A DNA stretch of 64,000 nt from Williamsia sp. 1135 (GTDB lineage: Bacteria; Actinomycetota; Actinomycetes; Mycobacteriales; Mycobacteriaceae), in contig NZ_MJEI01000093.1 of assembly GCF_002095395.1 (NCBI RefSeq), positions 41,218 through 105,217 on the forward strand. The letters are read 5' to 3'. The position numbers and the translations under genes are program-made. Below the pieces are notes generated by a model that was not told where the DNA came from, searched no databases, and worked only from the letters and a program-made list of their open reading frames with translations. Within the stretch, counting starts at the first letter, position 1. Every line of letters begins with the position of its first letter. This document shows, piece by piece, positions 16,677-26,199 of this stretch.

Positions 16677-17956
16677 CTTTGGAGATCTCGGAGCAACACC
16701 GTAAGGCGCTGGCCGAACTGGGGCAGTTTCCACTGATCGACGCGATCGTAGGTCGCCGTTCGCGGAGATTCCCCGTGGGTGGCAGTATCCCGGACGGGCC
16801 GCTGGCCTACGAATCGACCGAGCCTCCACGCTCGATCACGGACGTCGAGCGCGCACTCATCGTGAGTGTTCTGGCCGGGGTGACGGGCTGGAACTACGGG
16901 ATCACACGCCATCCCGGGTATGCGCCGAACGTGCCCAACTACCCGGGGTCGGCGGGCGGTAGGACGTTCCCGTCGGCGGCGGCCCTTCACACGAGCCAGT
17001 TGTTCTTCACCGATGACTCGGGAACCTACTTCTTCGGCTCGCGCGATGCGGCGCCGCAACAAAACCGCGCCGCAGAGCCGGCCGATCTCGAATCCTGGAT
17101 CTCCTCGACCGCCGACAGCTATCGGCAGCTGTCGTCAGAGCGATTGGTGCTGCCGCGGGAAGAGCCGTACATGGAAGGCCACAACACCTGGATCGCGAAC
17201 TGGCCCGGCAGTCTGCTGGCGTTCCCTGTCGCCGATCTCTCCGAGCATCTGGTGGCCAACCTCAACTTCTTTGCCGCCAACGGATATGTCATCTACGACG
17301 ACGTGCACGACAACCCCATCCCCGGCATCGAGAAGTTCTCCTCGCTGGCGCATTTCGACGATCCGGTGCCGCTCTCGTTTGTCGAGCAATACACGCTGGC
17401 CGAGGCGAGCGCCGAGCTGGCGACCGCCACCAACACCGGCGTACTGCTCCTGCAGGGGCTGGGCCTGGGCGGTTGGATGTTCGACGGCCTCGACCGGCTC
17501 AGTGTCCTCGGTGCCAGTGGCGATCCGAAGGCGCCGGGTCTGGGATTCTCGTACGACACCGACGATCGCTGGCCATTCCCGAATGCGACCGGGCTCGAGG
17601 GGGTGTTCGAGACCCTCGTGCCACCCTTCGTCGACTCGGTCACCGCCGGCGTCGAGAAGTACTACCAGCGCAAGTTCGGCCCCGGTGGCCCCGGACATCC
17701 GGACACCCCGGGACCGTGGTCGGATTCGCCGAAGGTGCGGTCGAAATATCTTCCGGCACAGGGTCTTCAAGAGCTCGTCACCCTGCAGGCCGAGTACATC
17801 TACCAGCGGTTCGGGAAGCTGCCCGGCACCGTGCCGACCATTCATGTGCTGATGTACCTGCAAGCGCAGAACCTCGACCGAGGTTTCTACGATCAGAAGT
17901 TCGGGCCCGGTGCCTACCTGCCGACCCATACCCACCACGATGAAGTCTGGAGCTGA
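16673..17956 (+). CDS. Nitroreductase-like protein of unknown function
   Basis: I do not recognise this 427-residue protein with certainty. The N-terminal third (R-R-S-R-R-F near 28-33, then a predicted helical segment and T-G-W-N near 70) recalls nitroreductase-fold FMN enzymes, but the protein is about twice as long as a simple nitroreductase. There is no signal peptide and no obvious membrane helix. It sits in a tight operon: it starts inside the stop codon of the hydrolase gene and the FMN reductase gene begins eight bases after its stop. That context suggests a flavin-using enzyme fed by the reductase; this is an inference. Confidence 0.7.
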   Translation: MTLEISEQHRKALAELGQFPLIDAIVGRRSRRFPVGGSIPDGPLAYESTEPPRSITDVERALIVSVLAGVTGWNYGITRHPGYAPNVPNYPGSAGGRTFPSAAALHTSQLFFTDDSGTYFFGSRDAAPQQNRAAEPADLESWISSTADSYRQLSSERLVLPREEPYMEGHNTWIANWPGSLLAFPVADLSEHLVANLNFFAANGYVIYDDVHDNPIPGIEKFSSLAHFDDPVPLSFVEQYTLAEASAELATATNTGVLLLQGLGLGGWMFDGLDRLSVLGASGDPKAPGLGFSYDTDDRWPFPNATGLEGVFETLVPPFVDSVTAGVEKYYQRKFGPGGPGHPDTPGPWSDSPKVRSKYLPAQGLQELVTLQAEYIYQRFGKLPGTVPTIHVLMYLQAQNLDRGFYDQKFGPGAYLPTHTHHDEVWS

Positions 17957-17963
17957 CAACCTG

Positions 17964-18491
17964 ATGTCCGACCCTGTGAAGGTCTCTGTAGTCGTAGGAA
18001 ATCCGAAGCCGCAGTCGCGGACCCGTACCGTCGCCGAGGCGCTGGTCCCGGCATTACTCGCCGAGGGAACCTACGACCTCGAGGTCATCGAACTCGCCGA
18101 TCTTGCCGACGAATTGTTTCAGTGGGGCTCGGAGAAGGTCACCGCCGCGAAGACGTCGGTGGCGGCCAGTCATCTGGTCATCTTCGCCACCCCTACCTAC
18201 AAGGCGTCATACACCGGTCTGCTGAAGGCTTTCCTCGATCAGTACGGCACCGACGGCCTCAAGGGTGTGGTGGCGATCCCGGTGTTCACGGGTGGCGACC
18301 TGACGCACTCATTGGCTCCGCAGACAACTCTCGCGCCGCTGTTGCTCGAGCTGGGTGCCGCGATACCCGGCCGTGGGCTGTACTTCGTGATCGACGATCT
18401 GCCGCAGCTCGACGACTTCATCAAGAAGGCAGCCGCGGACTACTCGGCGGTCTTCGCATCACTCACGAACGTGGCGCGCGCGGTCGGCTGA
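17964..18491 (+). CDS. NADPH-dependent FMN reductase (SsuE/MsuE-like)
   Basis: The 175-residue flavodoxin-fold protein has the N-terminal phosphate-binding loop G-N-P-K-P-Q-S-R-T (residues 12-20) and the T-P-T-Y-K-A-S-Y-T-G-L-L-K segment characteristic of SsuE/MsuE-type NAD(P)H:FMN reductases. Such enzymes supply reduced FMN to a partner oxygenase. The partner may be the unknown 427-residue protein just upstream. ATG 17964 is chosen because the conserved strand (VKVSVVVGNP) follows directly; it lies eight bases after the upstream stop. Confidence 0.85.
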   Translation: MSDPVKVSVVVGNPKPQSRTRTVAEALVPALLAEGTYDLEVIELADLADELFQWGSEKVTAAKTSVAASHLVIFATPTYKASYTGLLKAFLDQYGTDGLKGVVAIPVFTGGDLTHSLAPQTTLAPLLLELGAAIPGRGLYFVIDDLPQLDDFIKKAAADYSAVFASLTNVARAVG

Positions 18492-18537
18492 TCCGGTTGT
18501 CGCGCCCGAACGGTGCGAAAGTGGGACGATCAACGGT

Positions 18538-20010
18538 GTGACCGATGTGATCGAGCCCCGCGGGGCAAAAGAGAAGCGGGAACTCTCCCCGCACGTCGTC
18601 GTGTTGTTCGGGGCCACAGGCGATCTGGCGCGCCGCAAACTCCTGCCCGGGCTGTTTCACCTGTTCATGTCGAAACTTGCCCCGCCGATGCGGATCGTCG
18701 GAACCTCGCTCGACGACATGGACAGCGAAGGCTTCCGGGAGATCGGGGTCAAGGCGTGCAGTGAGTTCTCCAGCCGGGTGTTCACCCCGGAGGCCGCCGC
18801 CGAGTTCGGTGCGACCTTGACCTACGTTCCGCAGGGTGAGGGCGCCGAGGCGCTGGCCGCAGCGGTGCGGGAGCAACTCGACGTGCTCGGCAGCGAGGCC
18901 CGGATGCTGCACTATCTGAGCGTCCCGCCCAAGGCCGCGATGGCGGTTCTCGAGATGCTGCACGAGGCGAATCTCGTGAAACGATCGCGCGTGATCATGG
19001 AGAAGCCGTTCGGTACCGACCATGACAGCGCGGTGGCACTGAATGCGTCGATCCACCAGTGGTTCAAAGAAGAACAGATCTTCCGTATCGACCATTTCCT
19101 CGGCAAGGAATCGGCGCAGAACATTCTCGCCTTCCGGTTCGCCAACGGTCTGTTCGAACCGATCTGGAACCGGAACTTCATCGACTACATCCAGATCGAC
19201 GTGCCGGAAAAGCTGTCGCTCGAGGGGCGTTCACACTTCTACGAGTCGACCGGTGCATTCCGGGACATGGTGGTGACCCACCTGTTCCAGATCCTCGCGT
19301 TCGTCGCCATGGAACCGCCGACCGCGTTGGCCCCTGGCCCCATCGGTGAGGAGAAGAACAAGGTCTTCCGGTCGATGCGGCCGCTCGATCCCCACAACGT
19401 GGTGCGCGGTCAGTACGCGGGTTACCGCGATGAGCCCGGGGTGGCCCCGGAGTCCGAGACCGAGACCTTCGTGGCGCTCAAGGCCGAGATCGACAACTGG
19501 CGCTGGGCCGGCGTCCCGTTCTATCTGCGCACCGGCAAGAGTCTCGGTGAAGGCCAGCGCATCATCTCCATCGCTTTCCACGAGCCGCCGAAGAGTATGT
19601 TCCCGGAGGGATCCGGTGTGGGACAACATGGCCCGGATCACCTGACCTTCGACCTCGCCGACGCGTTCAAGGTGTCGCTGTCGTTCTACGGCAAGAAGCC
19701 CGGCCCAGGTATGAAGCTCGACAAGCTGAGTCTGCAGTTCGCGATGCAGGACACCGATCAGGTCGGACTCGTGCTGGAGGCCTACGAGCGACTGATCCTC
19801 GACGCGATGAAGAACGACCACACCCTCTTCACGACCGCGGAGGGTATCGAAAGGCTTTGGGAGGTCTCGGCTCCGTTGCTCGAGAATCCGCCGCCGGTGC
19901 GTAGCTACGACCAGGGCTCGTGGGGTCCGAACGCGATTCACCAGCTCATCGCTCCGCACGCGTGGCGACTCCCTTTCGAACGGATCTGGCGGGGTCGCAA
20001 GGAAACCTGA
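18538..20010 (+). CDS. zwf: Glucose-6-phosphate 1-dehydrogenase
   Basis: The 490-residue enzyme catalyses the first step of the oxidative pentose phosphate pathway and makes NAD(P)H. The dinucleotide-binding motif GATGDLARRK is at residues 25-34 and the active-site motif RIDHFLGKE begins near residue 183. Length and motifs are those of a complete Zwf. The start is GTG 18538. It follows the FMN reductase gene by 46 bases and may be cotranscribed, which would tie NADPH supply to the reductase. No opcA, tal or tkt gene is nearby, so this may be a second zwf copy. Confidence 0.95.
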   Translation: MTDVIEPRGAKEKRELSPHVVVLFGATGDLARRKLLPGLFHLFMSKLAPPMRIVGTSLDDMDSEGFREIGVKACSEFSSRVFTPEAAAEFGATLTYVPQGEGAEALAAAVREQLDVLGSEARMLHYLSVPPKAAMAVLEMLHEANLVKRSRVIMEKPFGTDHDSAVALNASIHQWFKEEQIFRIDHFLGKESAQNILAFRFANGLFEPIWNRNFIDYIQIDVPEKLSLEGRSHFYESTGAFRDMVVTHLFQILAFVAMEPPTALAPGPIGEEKNKVFRSMRPLDPHNVVRGQYAGYRDEPGVAPESETETFVALKAEIDNWRWAGVPFYLRTGKSLGEGQRIISIAFHEPPKSMFPEGSGVGQHGPDHLTFDLADAFKVSLSFYGKKPGPGMKLDKLSLQFAMQDTDQVGLVLEAYERLILDAMKNDHTLFTTAEGIERLWEVSAPLLENPPPVRSYDQGSWGPNAIHQLIAPHAWRLPFERIWRGRKET

Positions 20011-20034
20011 GCCCTGTGCCTAGCCCGGTGAGAC

Positions 20035-21240
20035 CTACATGAGCGTGCCCGGTTGGTGAGGTGCGCCCCCGGAGTCTCCAGAGCTCGTCAAGGGCCAGAT
20101 CGTATCCGGCGGTAGGGCCTGAACGAAAGTGTTGACCGCATCAGGTTTGATGGCGGTTGCAAGCAATCTTGCGGCCAGGATGGTGTCGGATTCGACAGCT
20201 ACCGGTTTGGTGATTCCTCTTCGAATGGTCGACCACATCGTTGTGACTGCGAACATTCCCAAGATCACCACGGTGAATGCAAAAACCGCGAACGGCACCC
20301 AGTTCAACAACCGCGGGAGATTCAGTCCTTCAGAGAGCTGCCAGAATATGAAGAGTTGACCCAAAGCCCCAGCGATGGTGAAAGTCGAAGCGACAACGAA
20401 ACCGTAGACTTCGTCCGTCTCGACGTCCAGCGGTGCTTTCGCCGCAGGCTCGGCGCCAGGCACGTCTACCATTTCGACACGCGTCCGTTTGAGTGCGACC
20501 AGGATGAGTGGTGCGGCACCGATGAAAGCGAGTGCGATTCCAGCCGAGACTATCGCGAGATTGAGCGACTCCTTCGCGTCGTCGCCGAATAGGGCTGTGG
20601 CCGCGTCAGTGGTGCCAAAGATGGCGGTGAACACGCCGAGCAACGCAGTGGTGTTGGTGACCCAACCGTCGCGGAAATTGTAAGTCGCGCCCAAATACTT
20701 CAGTTCCCATCGCAGCCTGGGCTTGTTCAAATCTGGGTCGCCATGTGTTGGCCGTCCGATATGCGGCGTCCACAAATGAAGCGCGATCAGCAGAACCGCG
20801 GCGACAACGGCCAGTGCGGTGGGAAAGGCAAGAAGCATGTACCAGTCGGGGGTGGTCGATGGCTCGATCTCTGACGCTATATCAAAACGCTGCTCGGTAT
20901 CCGATATGACATTGAAGTCAAAACCGTCCTTCTCCACTGGGCAGGTGGAGGGAACCGCGGCAGTCACCGATTGGTGGGTGGCCGCCGGGACGGTGGCCGG
21001 GCTCAGTTCGATTGCACAACCGACGTCAGCTGCGATCGGCACGGCCCGAAGCATGATCGGCGCGTCGGTCAAGTTGGTGAAGCCAAGCGAGACTGTGTAA
21101 CCGGAGTCGGACTCGCTGAGCTTCGGGGTGAGGTCGTCGATCGTTGTCCCGGCAGGTGATGCCGACGCGGCGATCGGCATCAGTAGGGCCGCGGTCGCCG
21201 CGGCCAAGAGTAGGGAGCTTACCGATGCTCTCAAGTTCAT
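20035..21240 (-). CDS. Secreted-leader membrane protein of unknown function
   Basis: The 401-residue product starts with a signal peptide (MNLRASVSS...ASASPAGT, cleavage near residue 28), an extracytoplasmic beta-rich region of about 110 residues containing two cysteines, then a membrane helix near 135-158 and further hydrophobic segments (about 195-260 and 300-345). Thr/Ala-rich stretches dominate. I recognise no family. ATG 21240 has GGGA upstream. Its base use is less GC-biased than the neighbours, with many A/T third positions near the C-terminus, a mild sign of different origin. Confidence 0.75.
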   Translation of the reverse strand: MNLRASVSSLLLAAATAALLMPIAASASPAGTTIDDLTPKLSESDSGYTVSLGFTNLTDAPIMLRAVPIAADVGCAIELSPATVPAATHQSVTAAVPSTCPVEKDGFDFNVISDTEQRFDIASEIEPSTTPDWYMLLAFPTALAVVAAVLLIALHLWTPHIGRPTHGDPDLNKPRLRWELKYLGATYNFRDGWVTNTTALLGVFTAIFGTTDAATALFGDDAKESLNLAIVSAGIALAFIGAAPLILVALKRTRVEMVDVPGAEPAAKAPLDVETDEVYGFVVASTFTIAGALGQLFIFWQLSEGLNLPRLLNWVPFAVFAFTVVILGMFAVTTMWSTIRRGITKPVAVESDTILAARLLATAIKPDAVNTFVQALPPDTIWPLTSSGDSGGAPHQPGTLM

Positions 21241-21400
21241 TCTGTTCCCGCCGTCAAGTGTTGACGCAGAGCTTGACACACCGACTGTGACAATTCGAGG
21301 TATGCGAGATATTCACCGCGACAGATGATCCCGGTTGCTATTTACTTTTCACATCTAAGAAGAGGACGTGCTATCGAAATACACCGAGCTCGCTGTGAAA

Positions 21401-22966
21401 TCAGCGTTTCTCCGCCGCATACTCCTTCATCAGCTCGCGCTCTCTGGCGGCGTTCGGGTAGCAGAACAACACCACGAGTCCGCCGACCAGGACTACGCCG
21501 ATCGCGGCGCCGTAGGCCAGGAAGTCGCCGTGTACGAAGGCTTCTCGAGCCGCGGACAGAATTTCGTCGGCGTGGTCGGGGTAGCGCGCGGCCAGATCCT
21601 CGGCGCTGGAGAACGACTTGGTCAGAGCTGCCTGCGTCTGGTCGGGGATGGTGCTCGCGTCCGGCGACCCCGCGATCTGTTTCGAGAGATTGTGTGCGTA
21701 GCCGGCGGTGAGGATGGCACCGAGGATCGACTGCATGATGGCCCCGCCGAGGTCGCGCTGGAGGTCGGACATTCCTGAGGCCATGCCCGCCCGGGACAGC
21801 GGTACAGATCCGGTGAGTGAGCGCGACGCCGGAGTGCCTGCAATGCCGACCCCGAGCCCGATACAGATGTAGACGAAGGCGACCCGCCAGTAGTGTGCTG
21901 TCTCGGTCCACAGGACCATGGCCGCGACCATGCCGACGGCGATGATCGCGATTCCGAGGAGCAATGTCAGCCGGGATCCGCGGGCCTCCACCAGGCGTGC
22001 CGAGAACGGTGCCACCGCCACCATGCTGATCGCAGCAGGCAGGACCGAAGAGCCCGCGGCCAGCGTCGAGTAGTGCAGAACGTTCTGCAGGTACTGCTGG
22101 CCGATGTACATGGCGCCCATCAGGGTGCCGAAGACCACGACACCACCCATGGCCGCGACCCAGAAGGTCGGGCGAGCCGCGATCTTGAGATCGAACAGTG
22201 GGGTACTCGCGTGGCGCTGGCGGATGAAGAAGGCGATGCCCGCACTCACCGACACCGCACCGAGGATCGCGGCGGCCAGACCTGCGCCGGCCATGGGGAG
22301 GAAGTTGAGGCACAGCACCATCGCGCCGATGAACAGGATCGAGAAGACACCGCCGAGGTTGTCGACTTTCTCGCTGGCGTCTCCACCGTCCGCAGGCACC
22401 AACCTCCACGCGGCGACCAGGGCGATCACCGCGAGCGGCATGGTCACCAGGAAGACCGAATGCCAACTGAAGATCTCGAGCAGCCCGCCCGAGAGCACCG
22501 GCCCGAGCGCCGAGATCGCGCCACCGAGTGCTGACCACGCGGCAATTGCCTTGGTGCGGCTGGCCCCTTGCCACAAAGCGGTGATGATCGCGAGGGTGGT
22601 CGGATAGGCGAGGCCCGCAGCTATACCGCCGAGGAGCCGACCTGCGAAGAGCACCTCGATGCTGGGCGCGAAGCCGGCGATCAGCGATGCCGGGATCGAC
22701 AGGCTCATGCCGATGACGAGCATCCGCTTGCGTCCGTGCCGGTCGCCGAGAGCGCCGAAGTACAGGACCGAGGCAGCCAGCCCCAGCGAGTAGCCGACGG
22801 CGACAAGATTGAGGCCCACGGCACTGGCGTCGAACGCCTCTCCGATGTCGGGCAACGCGACGTTGGCCACCGCGAGGTTGATGTTGGCGACACCGGCCAC
22901 CAAGATCAGGGTGCCGAGTACCAACTTCGCCTTGGGCGGCGCCTTGTCGACGATCTCGGCCGCCAT
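21401..22966 (-). CDS. MFS drug/H+ antiporter, DHA2 (14-TMS) family
   Basis: The 521-residue membrane protein has the 14-helix layout of EmrB/QacA-type exporters. Motif A is seen as GALGDRHGRKR at residues 71-81, and the motif C region lies in the fifth helix. Such proteins export drugs or toxic compounds using the proton gradient. ATG 22966 has GGGGAG just upstream. A longer minus-strand frame that covers the same bases is an antisense-type shadow. No dedicated regulator is adjacent. Confidence 0.9.
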   Translation of the reverse strand: MAAEIVDKAPPKAKLVLGTLILVAGVANINLAVANVALPDIGEAFDASAVGLNLVAVGYSLGLAASVLYFGALGDRHGRKRMLVIGMSLSIPASLIAGFAPSIEVLFAGRLLGGIAAGLAYPTTLAIITALWQGASRTKAIAAWSALGGAISALGPVLSGGLLEIFSWHSVFLVTMPLAVIALVAAWRLVPADGGDASEKVDNLGGVFSILFIGAMVLCLNFLPMAGAGLAAAILGAVSVSAGIAFFIRQRHASTPLFDLKIAARPTFWVAAMGGVVVFGTLMGAMYIGQQYLQNVLHYSTLAAGSSVLPAAISMVAVAPFSARLVEARGSRLTLLLGIAIIAVGMVAAMVLWTETAHYWRVAFVYICIGLGVGIAGTPASRSLTGSVPLSRAGMASGMSDLQRDLGGAIMQSILGAILTAGYAHNLSKQIAGSPDASTIPDQTQAALTKSFSSAEDLAARYPDHADEILSAAREAFVHGDFLAYGAAIGVVLVGGLVVLFCYPNAARERELMKEYAAEKR

Positions 22967-23154
22967 CGATGACTCCCCTCGTCGGCGCTTGACGCACCAC
23001 CTGAGACCGCGCTGATCTGCACAGGTCGGAACGAGAGTATCGCGAAAGAGTTTGTGGCGAGCGTTGTTCTACCCGGTGTAGCGATTGACCGGCTCGGGCG
23101 ATCCGTGGTGCTCACACCATTGCTGCGGCGGCGACGGAGTCCGGTGGGTTGCTG

Positions 23155-24042
23155 TCAGGCCTTGTCGAGCACGGCGCGGATGATGTCCGCCAGTTCGAGT
23201 GGGGCATCGCTCTGCACGGAGTGGCCGGATCCCGGAACGGTGATGACGTCGATGTCGGGCAGTCGGCGCCGGTACTCGTCGACATCGGCATCGGCCACGA
23301 AGTGGGAGGCTCCTCCGCGCACCAGCGTGTACGGAATCGTGGTCGCGGAGAGGGCGTCCCAGAGGGGCTCGGAATCGATGTTCTCCCGCATGCGGTCGTA
23401 ACGCCACTGCCAGCGCCCGTCGGGGAGCCGGCGGGTGTTGTGGATGACTCCCCGGCGGATCGAGGACCTGCTCCGGTTGGGTGCGGCCGTCGCCGTCAAC
23501 TCGATCAGCTCGTCGAGGTCGTCAAAGGTGTCCGGACCCCCGCCGGCCAGGGCGACGGTGCCCCGGTCCTTGCCACTGAGCTGCTCGAACCGCCTCGGCG
23601 ACTCGGGACTGACGTCGACGAGGACCGCCCGCGAGATGAGATCGGGATGTTGTGCCGCGATCGCGATCGTCGTCAGTCCACCCAGCGACATCCCCACCAC
23701 GAGTTCGGCATCGGGCGCGTGCTCGCGGATCGTTGCGGCAACCAACGGAGCGTTGGGGAGCGGGCGATAGTCATGGTCGTCGCGCCAGGCCGAATGACCA
23801 TGTCCCGGAAGGTCTATGGCCAGCGCCGGTACGCCGAGGGCGAGCAGGACACTGTCCCAGGTGTGCGCGTTCTGGCCGCCTCCGTGCAGCAGGACGATCC
23901 GGGGCGAGTCCGCGGTCCACTTCAATGCGCTCACAAGGTGACCGTCGACCTCGGTGCCGACGCGCGTCACTGCCGGCAATGGAGACGGCGGGAGGCCGAT
24001 CTCGTTCGCGTTGTCGGGCAGCAGGTCGAATTCGGTGGGCAT
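23155..24042 (-). CDS. Alpha/beta hydrolase
   Basis: The 295-residue enzyme has HGGGQNAHTW (residues 53-62) around the oxyanion hole, the nucleophile motif GMSLGG with Ser119, and a C-terminal catalytic His in GSGHSVQ. It resembles lactone or ester hydrolases of the epoxide-hydrolase/haloperoxidase branch; the substrate is unknown. It stands between the MFS gene and the NmrA-like gene on the same strand, with gaps of about 65 and 190 bases, so it could be a separate unit. Confidence 0.87.
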   Translation of the reverse strand: MPTEFDLLPDNANEIGLPPSPLPAVTRVGTEVDGHLVSALKWTADSPRIVLLHGGGQNAHTWDSVLLALGVPALAIDLPGHGHSAWRDDHDYRPLPNAPLVAATIREHAPDAELVVGMSLGGLTTIAIAAQHPDLISRAVLVDVSPESPRRFEQLSGKDRGTVALAGGGPDTFDDLDELIELTATAAPNRSRSSIRRGVIHNTRRLPDGRWQWRYDRMRENIDSEPLWDALSATTIPYTLVRGGASHFVADADVDEYRRRLPDIDVITVPGSGHSVQSDAPLELADIIRAVLDKA

Positions 24043-24106
24043 CGGGGTCCTCTCGGCGGCAAAATCTCACCCGTAGGCTACGGCCACCGGATGCCGACGT
24101 GCCCGG

Positions 24107-24982
24107 TCAACCAAGGAATGCCGGCCGCAACGTCGAAAAACTCCACGCCGCAAGTGTTGTCGGGGTGGTGGTGCGGATGTCGCGAGGATCCTCGGCAATG
24201 AAGTCTTCGCGGGTGCCGCGCATCATGCCGACGATGCCGTCGACCTGCGCGGCAGTCATGCCGAGTCCACCGAGTTGCTGCGCGACGTCGTCATCACTGA
24301 CCTGCACCGCGGTGATCTGTTGTCCAAGGGTCTGGGTGAGCGTGGTCGCGACGTCGGTGAACGACAGGTCCTTAGGGCCATGCACACCCTGTGTCCGGCG
24401 GCCTGACCAGGATCTGGACAGCAACAGCGCTGCTGCGACATCCCCGATGTCCCTGGGATCGACGAACGGTAGGGCCTGCCCTAGCGGGAGGGTGGTGAAC
24501 AGATGACCCGCGCGCAGTGAGTCGAGATCCATGAGCAGATTGCTGAAGAAATATCCGCACCGAAGATGCGTCACGTCGGCGCCGGTCGCGTTCAATCGCT
24601 CTTCGGTGGCACCGAGGCCGTCGATCTCGCCGAACCCGCCGCGCGCCTCGGCGCCAACGCTGCTCTGGAACACGACGCGGCTGACGCTGCTGTTCTCGAC
24701 CGCGTGCGCAGCGCTGGCTCCCATCCGGTCGTAACCGGCGATCGGGTCGTCGTCGGTGGTGGGCGGATCGACCCAGTAGAGGGTGTCTGCGCCCGCGCAG
24801 GCGGCGGCCACGTCCTCAGCCTCGCCGAGGTCGACCTCGACTATCTCGCTGAATCTGCGTAGAGCCGGATCGACGCGTTCGGCGTCACGGGCCAGCAGAC
24901 GTGGACGTTCGCCTGCCTGGATCAGTAACTCCGCGACGCGTGATCCCACGCGTCCGGTCGGAGTTGTCACCACGATGGTCAT
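24107..24982 (-). CDS. NmrA-like NAD(P)-binding protein
   Basis: The 291-residue atypical short-chain dehydrogenase has the motif T-P-T-G-R-V-G at residues 7-13 in place of the usual GxxGxxG, as in NmrA/YtfG-type proteins. No classical Tyr-x-x-x-Lys pair is evident, so it may act as a redox sensor or quinone reductase. It lies 66 bases downstream of the TetR gene on the same strand and is probably cotranscribed and controlled by it. ATG 24982 follows a GTG-CCC at 24988; the GAGAGAGG upstream could serve either start. Confidence 0.85.
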   Translation of the reverse strand: MTIVVTTPTGRVGSRVAELLIQAGERPRLLARDAERVDPALRRFSEIVEVDLGEAEDVAAACAGADTLYWVDPPTTDDDPIAGYDRMGASAAHAVENSSVSRVVFQSSVGAEARGGFGEIDGLGATEERLNATGADVTHLRCGYFFSNLLMDLDSLRAGHLFTTLPLGQALPFVDPRDIGDVAAALLLSRSWSGRRTQGVHGPKDLSFTDVATTLTQTLGQQITAVQVSDDDVAQQLGGLGMTAAQVDGIVGMMRGTREDFIAEDPRDIRTTTPTTLAAWSFSTLRPAFLG

Positions 24983-25048
24983 GGGCACCTCTCTCTCGCC
25001 GGAAACTCTGGTGCGGCCATGGTGCCTCCGGGCTCCGACAACGTCGTC

Positions 25049-25636
25049 TCAGGAGTGGAGCGACCGCACGATCTTGCGGAGGGTGCGCCAGGCGTCCTCG
25101 GTGCTCTGAGCAGGTGCTTCCGACGCCGCGATCCACAGTGCAGCTTCGTTCATCGCACCGGTCAGAAGCGCGTTGGCCGCTGGGACCGACGCGACGTCGA
25201 GGAGACCGGCGGTGTCGAGTTTGGTGAGAACCGCCAGCAGCAATCGCCCGGAGTTGTCGGCGTCTTGGGCTCGCCAGACATCCCAGCCCAAGACCGAGGG
25301 CGCGTCGATGAGCATGATCTGTCGTCGGTCCGCCCGCACACTCGCCTCGAGGAACGTGTGGCAGCCGGTCTCCAGTGCCTCCCATGGGTCACCGATGCCG
25401 GATGTCGCGTCGTCGACCGCCTGGCCGACGCGACGCTGCGTCTCGGCGTGCACCGCCCGGAACAGACCCGACTTGCTGCGGAAGTGGTGGTAGACAGCAC
25501 CTCTGGTCACCTCGGCGGCCGCAGCCACGTCTTCCAGGCTGACCGCGGTGAATCCGCGGGAACCGAAGGCGTCGATCGCGACGTCGAGGATGCGCGCCGC
25601 GGTCAACTCGCTCTGCTCTTTGCTCGCCCTTCCCAT
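25049..25636 (-). CDS. TetR family transcriptional repressor
   Basis: The 195-residue protein has an N-terminal TetR helix-turn-helix (about residues 9-58, with E-V-T-R-G-A-V-Y-H-H-F-R-S-K at 41-54) and a larger ligand-binding domain. It is divergent from the VOC gene at 25740 and upstream of the NmrA-like gene. The gap between it and the VOC gene contains clear palindromic half-sites, so it very likely represses both directions. ATG 25636 is used; an upstream start at 25645 adds three residues. Confidence 0.92.
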   Translation of the reverse strand: MGRASKEQSELTAARILDVAIDAFGSRGFTAVSLEDVAAAAEVTRGAVYHHFRSKSGLFRAVHAETQRRVGQAVDDATSGIGDPWEALETGCHTFLEASVRADRRQIMLIDAPSVLGWDVWRAQDADNSGRLLLAVLTKLDTAGLLDVASVPAANALLTGAMNEAALWIAASEAPAQSTEDAWRTLRKIVRSLHS

Positions 25637-25673
25637 GAACCACACCTTTCCGAATTCTCACCCGTTGCCAAAC

Positions 25674-25717
25674 TATACATACGCCGTGTATGTATAGAAA
25701 TGCGAATATACATACAC
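25674..25717. promoter_or_regulatory. TetR operator with three half-sites
   Basis: TATACATAC (25674-25682), GTATGTATA (25688-25696) and TATACATAC (25707-25715) form alternating half-sites. The first two make a perfect 9-base inverted repeat with a 5-base spacer. The second pair extends to a perfect 11-base inverted repeat (GTGTATGTATA at 25686-25696 and TATACATACAC at 25707-25717). The A/T-rich site stands out from the surrounding GC-rich DNA and lies between the TetR and VOC genes. Confidence 0.85.
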
Positions 25718-25739
25718 AAAGTTTCTAAGGAGAATCGTC

Positions 25740-26165
25740 ATGGCACTGACCAGCTTCTATCCCGTCCTGATGACCAGCGATGTAGCCGCGACCGCGCGCT
25801 TCTTCCGCGACCATCTGGTGTTCGACGTCACCTTCGAGGCGGACTGGTACGTGAGCATGCGACGCGATCAGTTCGAACTCGCGGTGCTCGACGCCTCGCA
25901 CGAGACGATTCCCGACGGCCGCGGCGGATACGTGTCGGCAGGCGTGTTGCTCAATCTCGAGGTCGACGATGTGGACGCCGAGTATCGGCGGCTGGTGACC
26001 GACGGGCCACTCGAGGCCTTGCTGCCGATCCGGTCGGAGGATTTCGGTCAGCGCCACTTCATCGTGGCCGGCCCGGAGGGAATCCTCATCGATGTCATCA
26101 CGCCGATCGAGCCAAGCGAGGACTTCGCGACGGCGTTCGCGGTCAAGGCAGCCGAGGTGCACTGA
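25740..26165 (+). CDS. VOC (glyoxalase/dioxygenase superfamily) protein
   Basis: The 141-residue protein has the vicinal oxygen chelate fold pattern: an N-terminal A-x-F-Y-R/F-F-R-D motif, a central Y-V-S-M-R, and a C-terminal [10 protein letters not shown] strand. Family members bind a metal and act on glyoxals, antibiotics or aromatic diols; the substrate is unknown. It has AAGGAG about nine bases before the ATG and directly follows the TetR operator, so it is likely induced when the repressor binds its ligand. Confidence 0.88.
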   Translation: MALTSFYPVLMTSDVAATARFFRDHLVFDVTFEADWYVSMRRDQFELAVLDASHETIPDGRGGYVSAGVLLNLEVDDVDAEYRRLVTDGPLEALLPIRSEDFGQRHFIVAGPEGILIDVITPIEPSEDFATAFAVKAAEVH

Positions 26166-26199
26166 CCGCCGGCTGTGCCGGATCTCGACTATCTCGCGA

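Noticed and set aside
21342..23000. Minus-strand 552-codon frame
   Set aside because: It is a shadow of the MFS gene in another frame; only the frame 21401-22966 has membrane helices and motif A.
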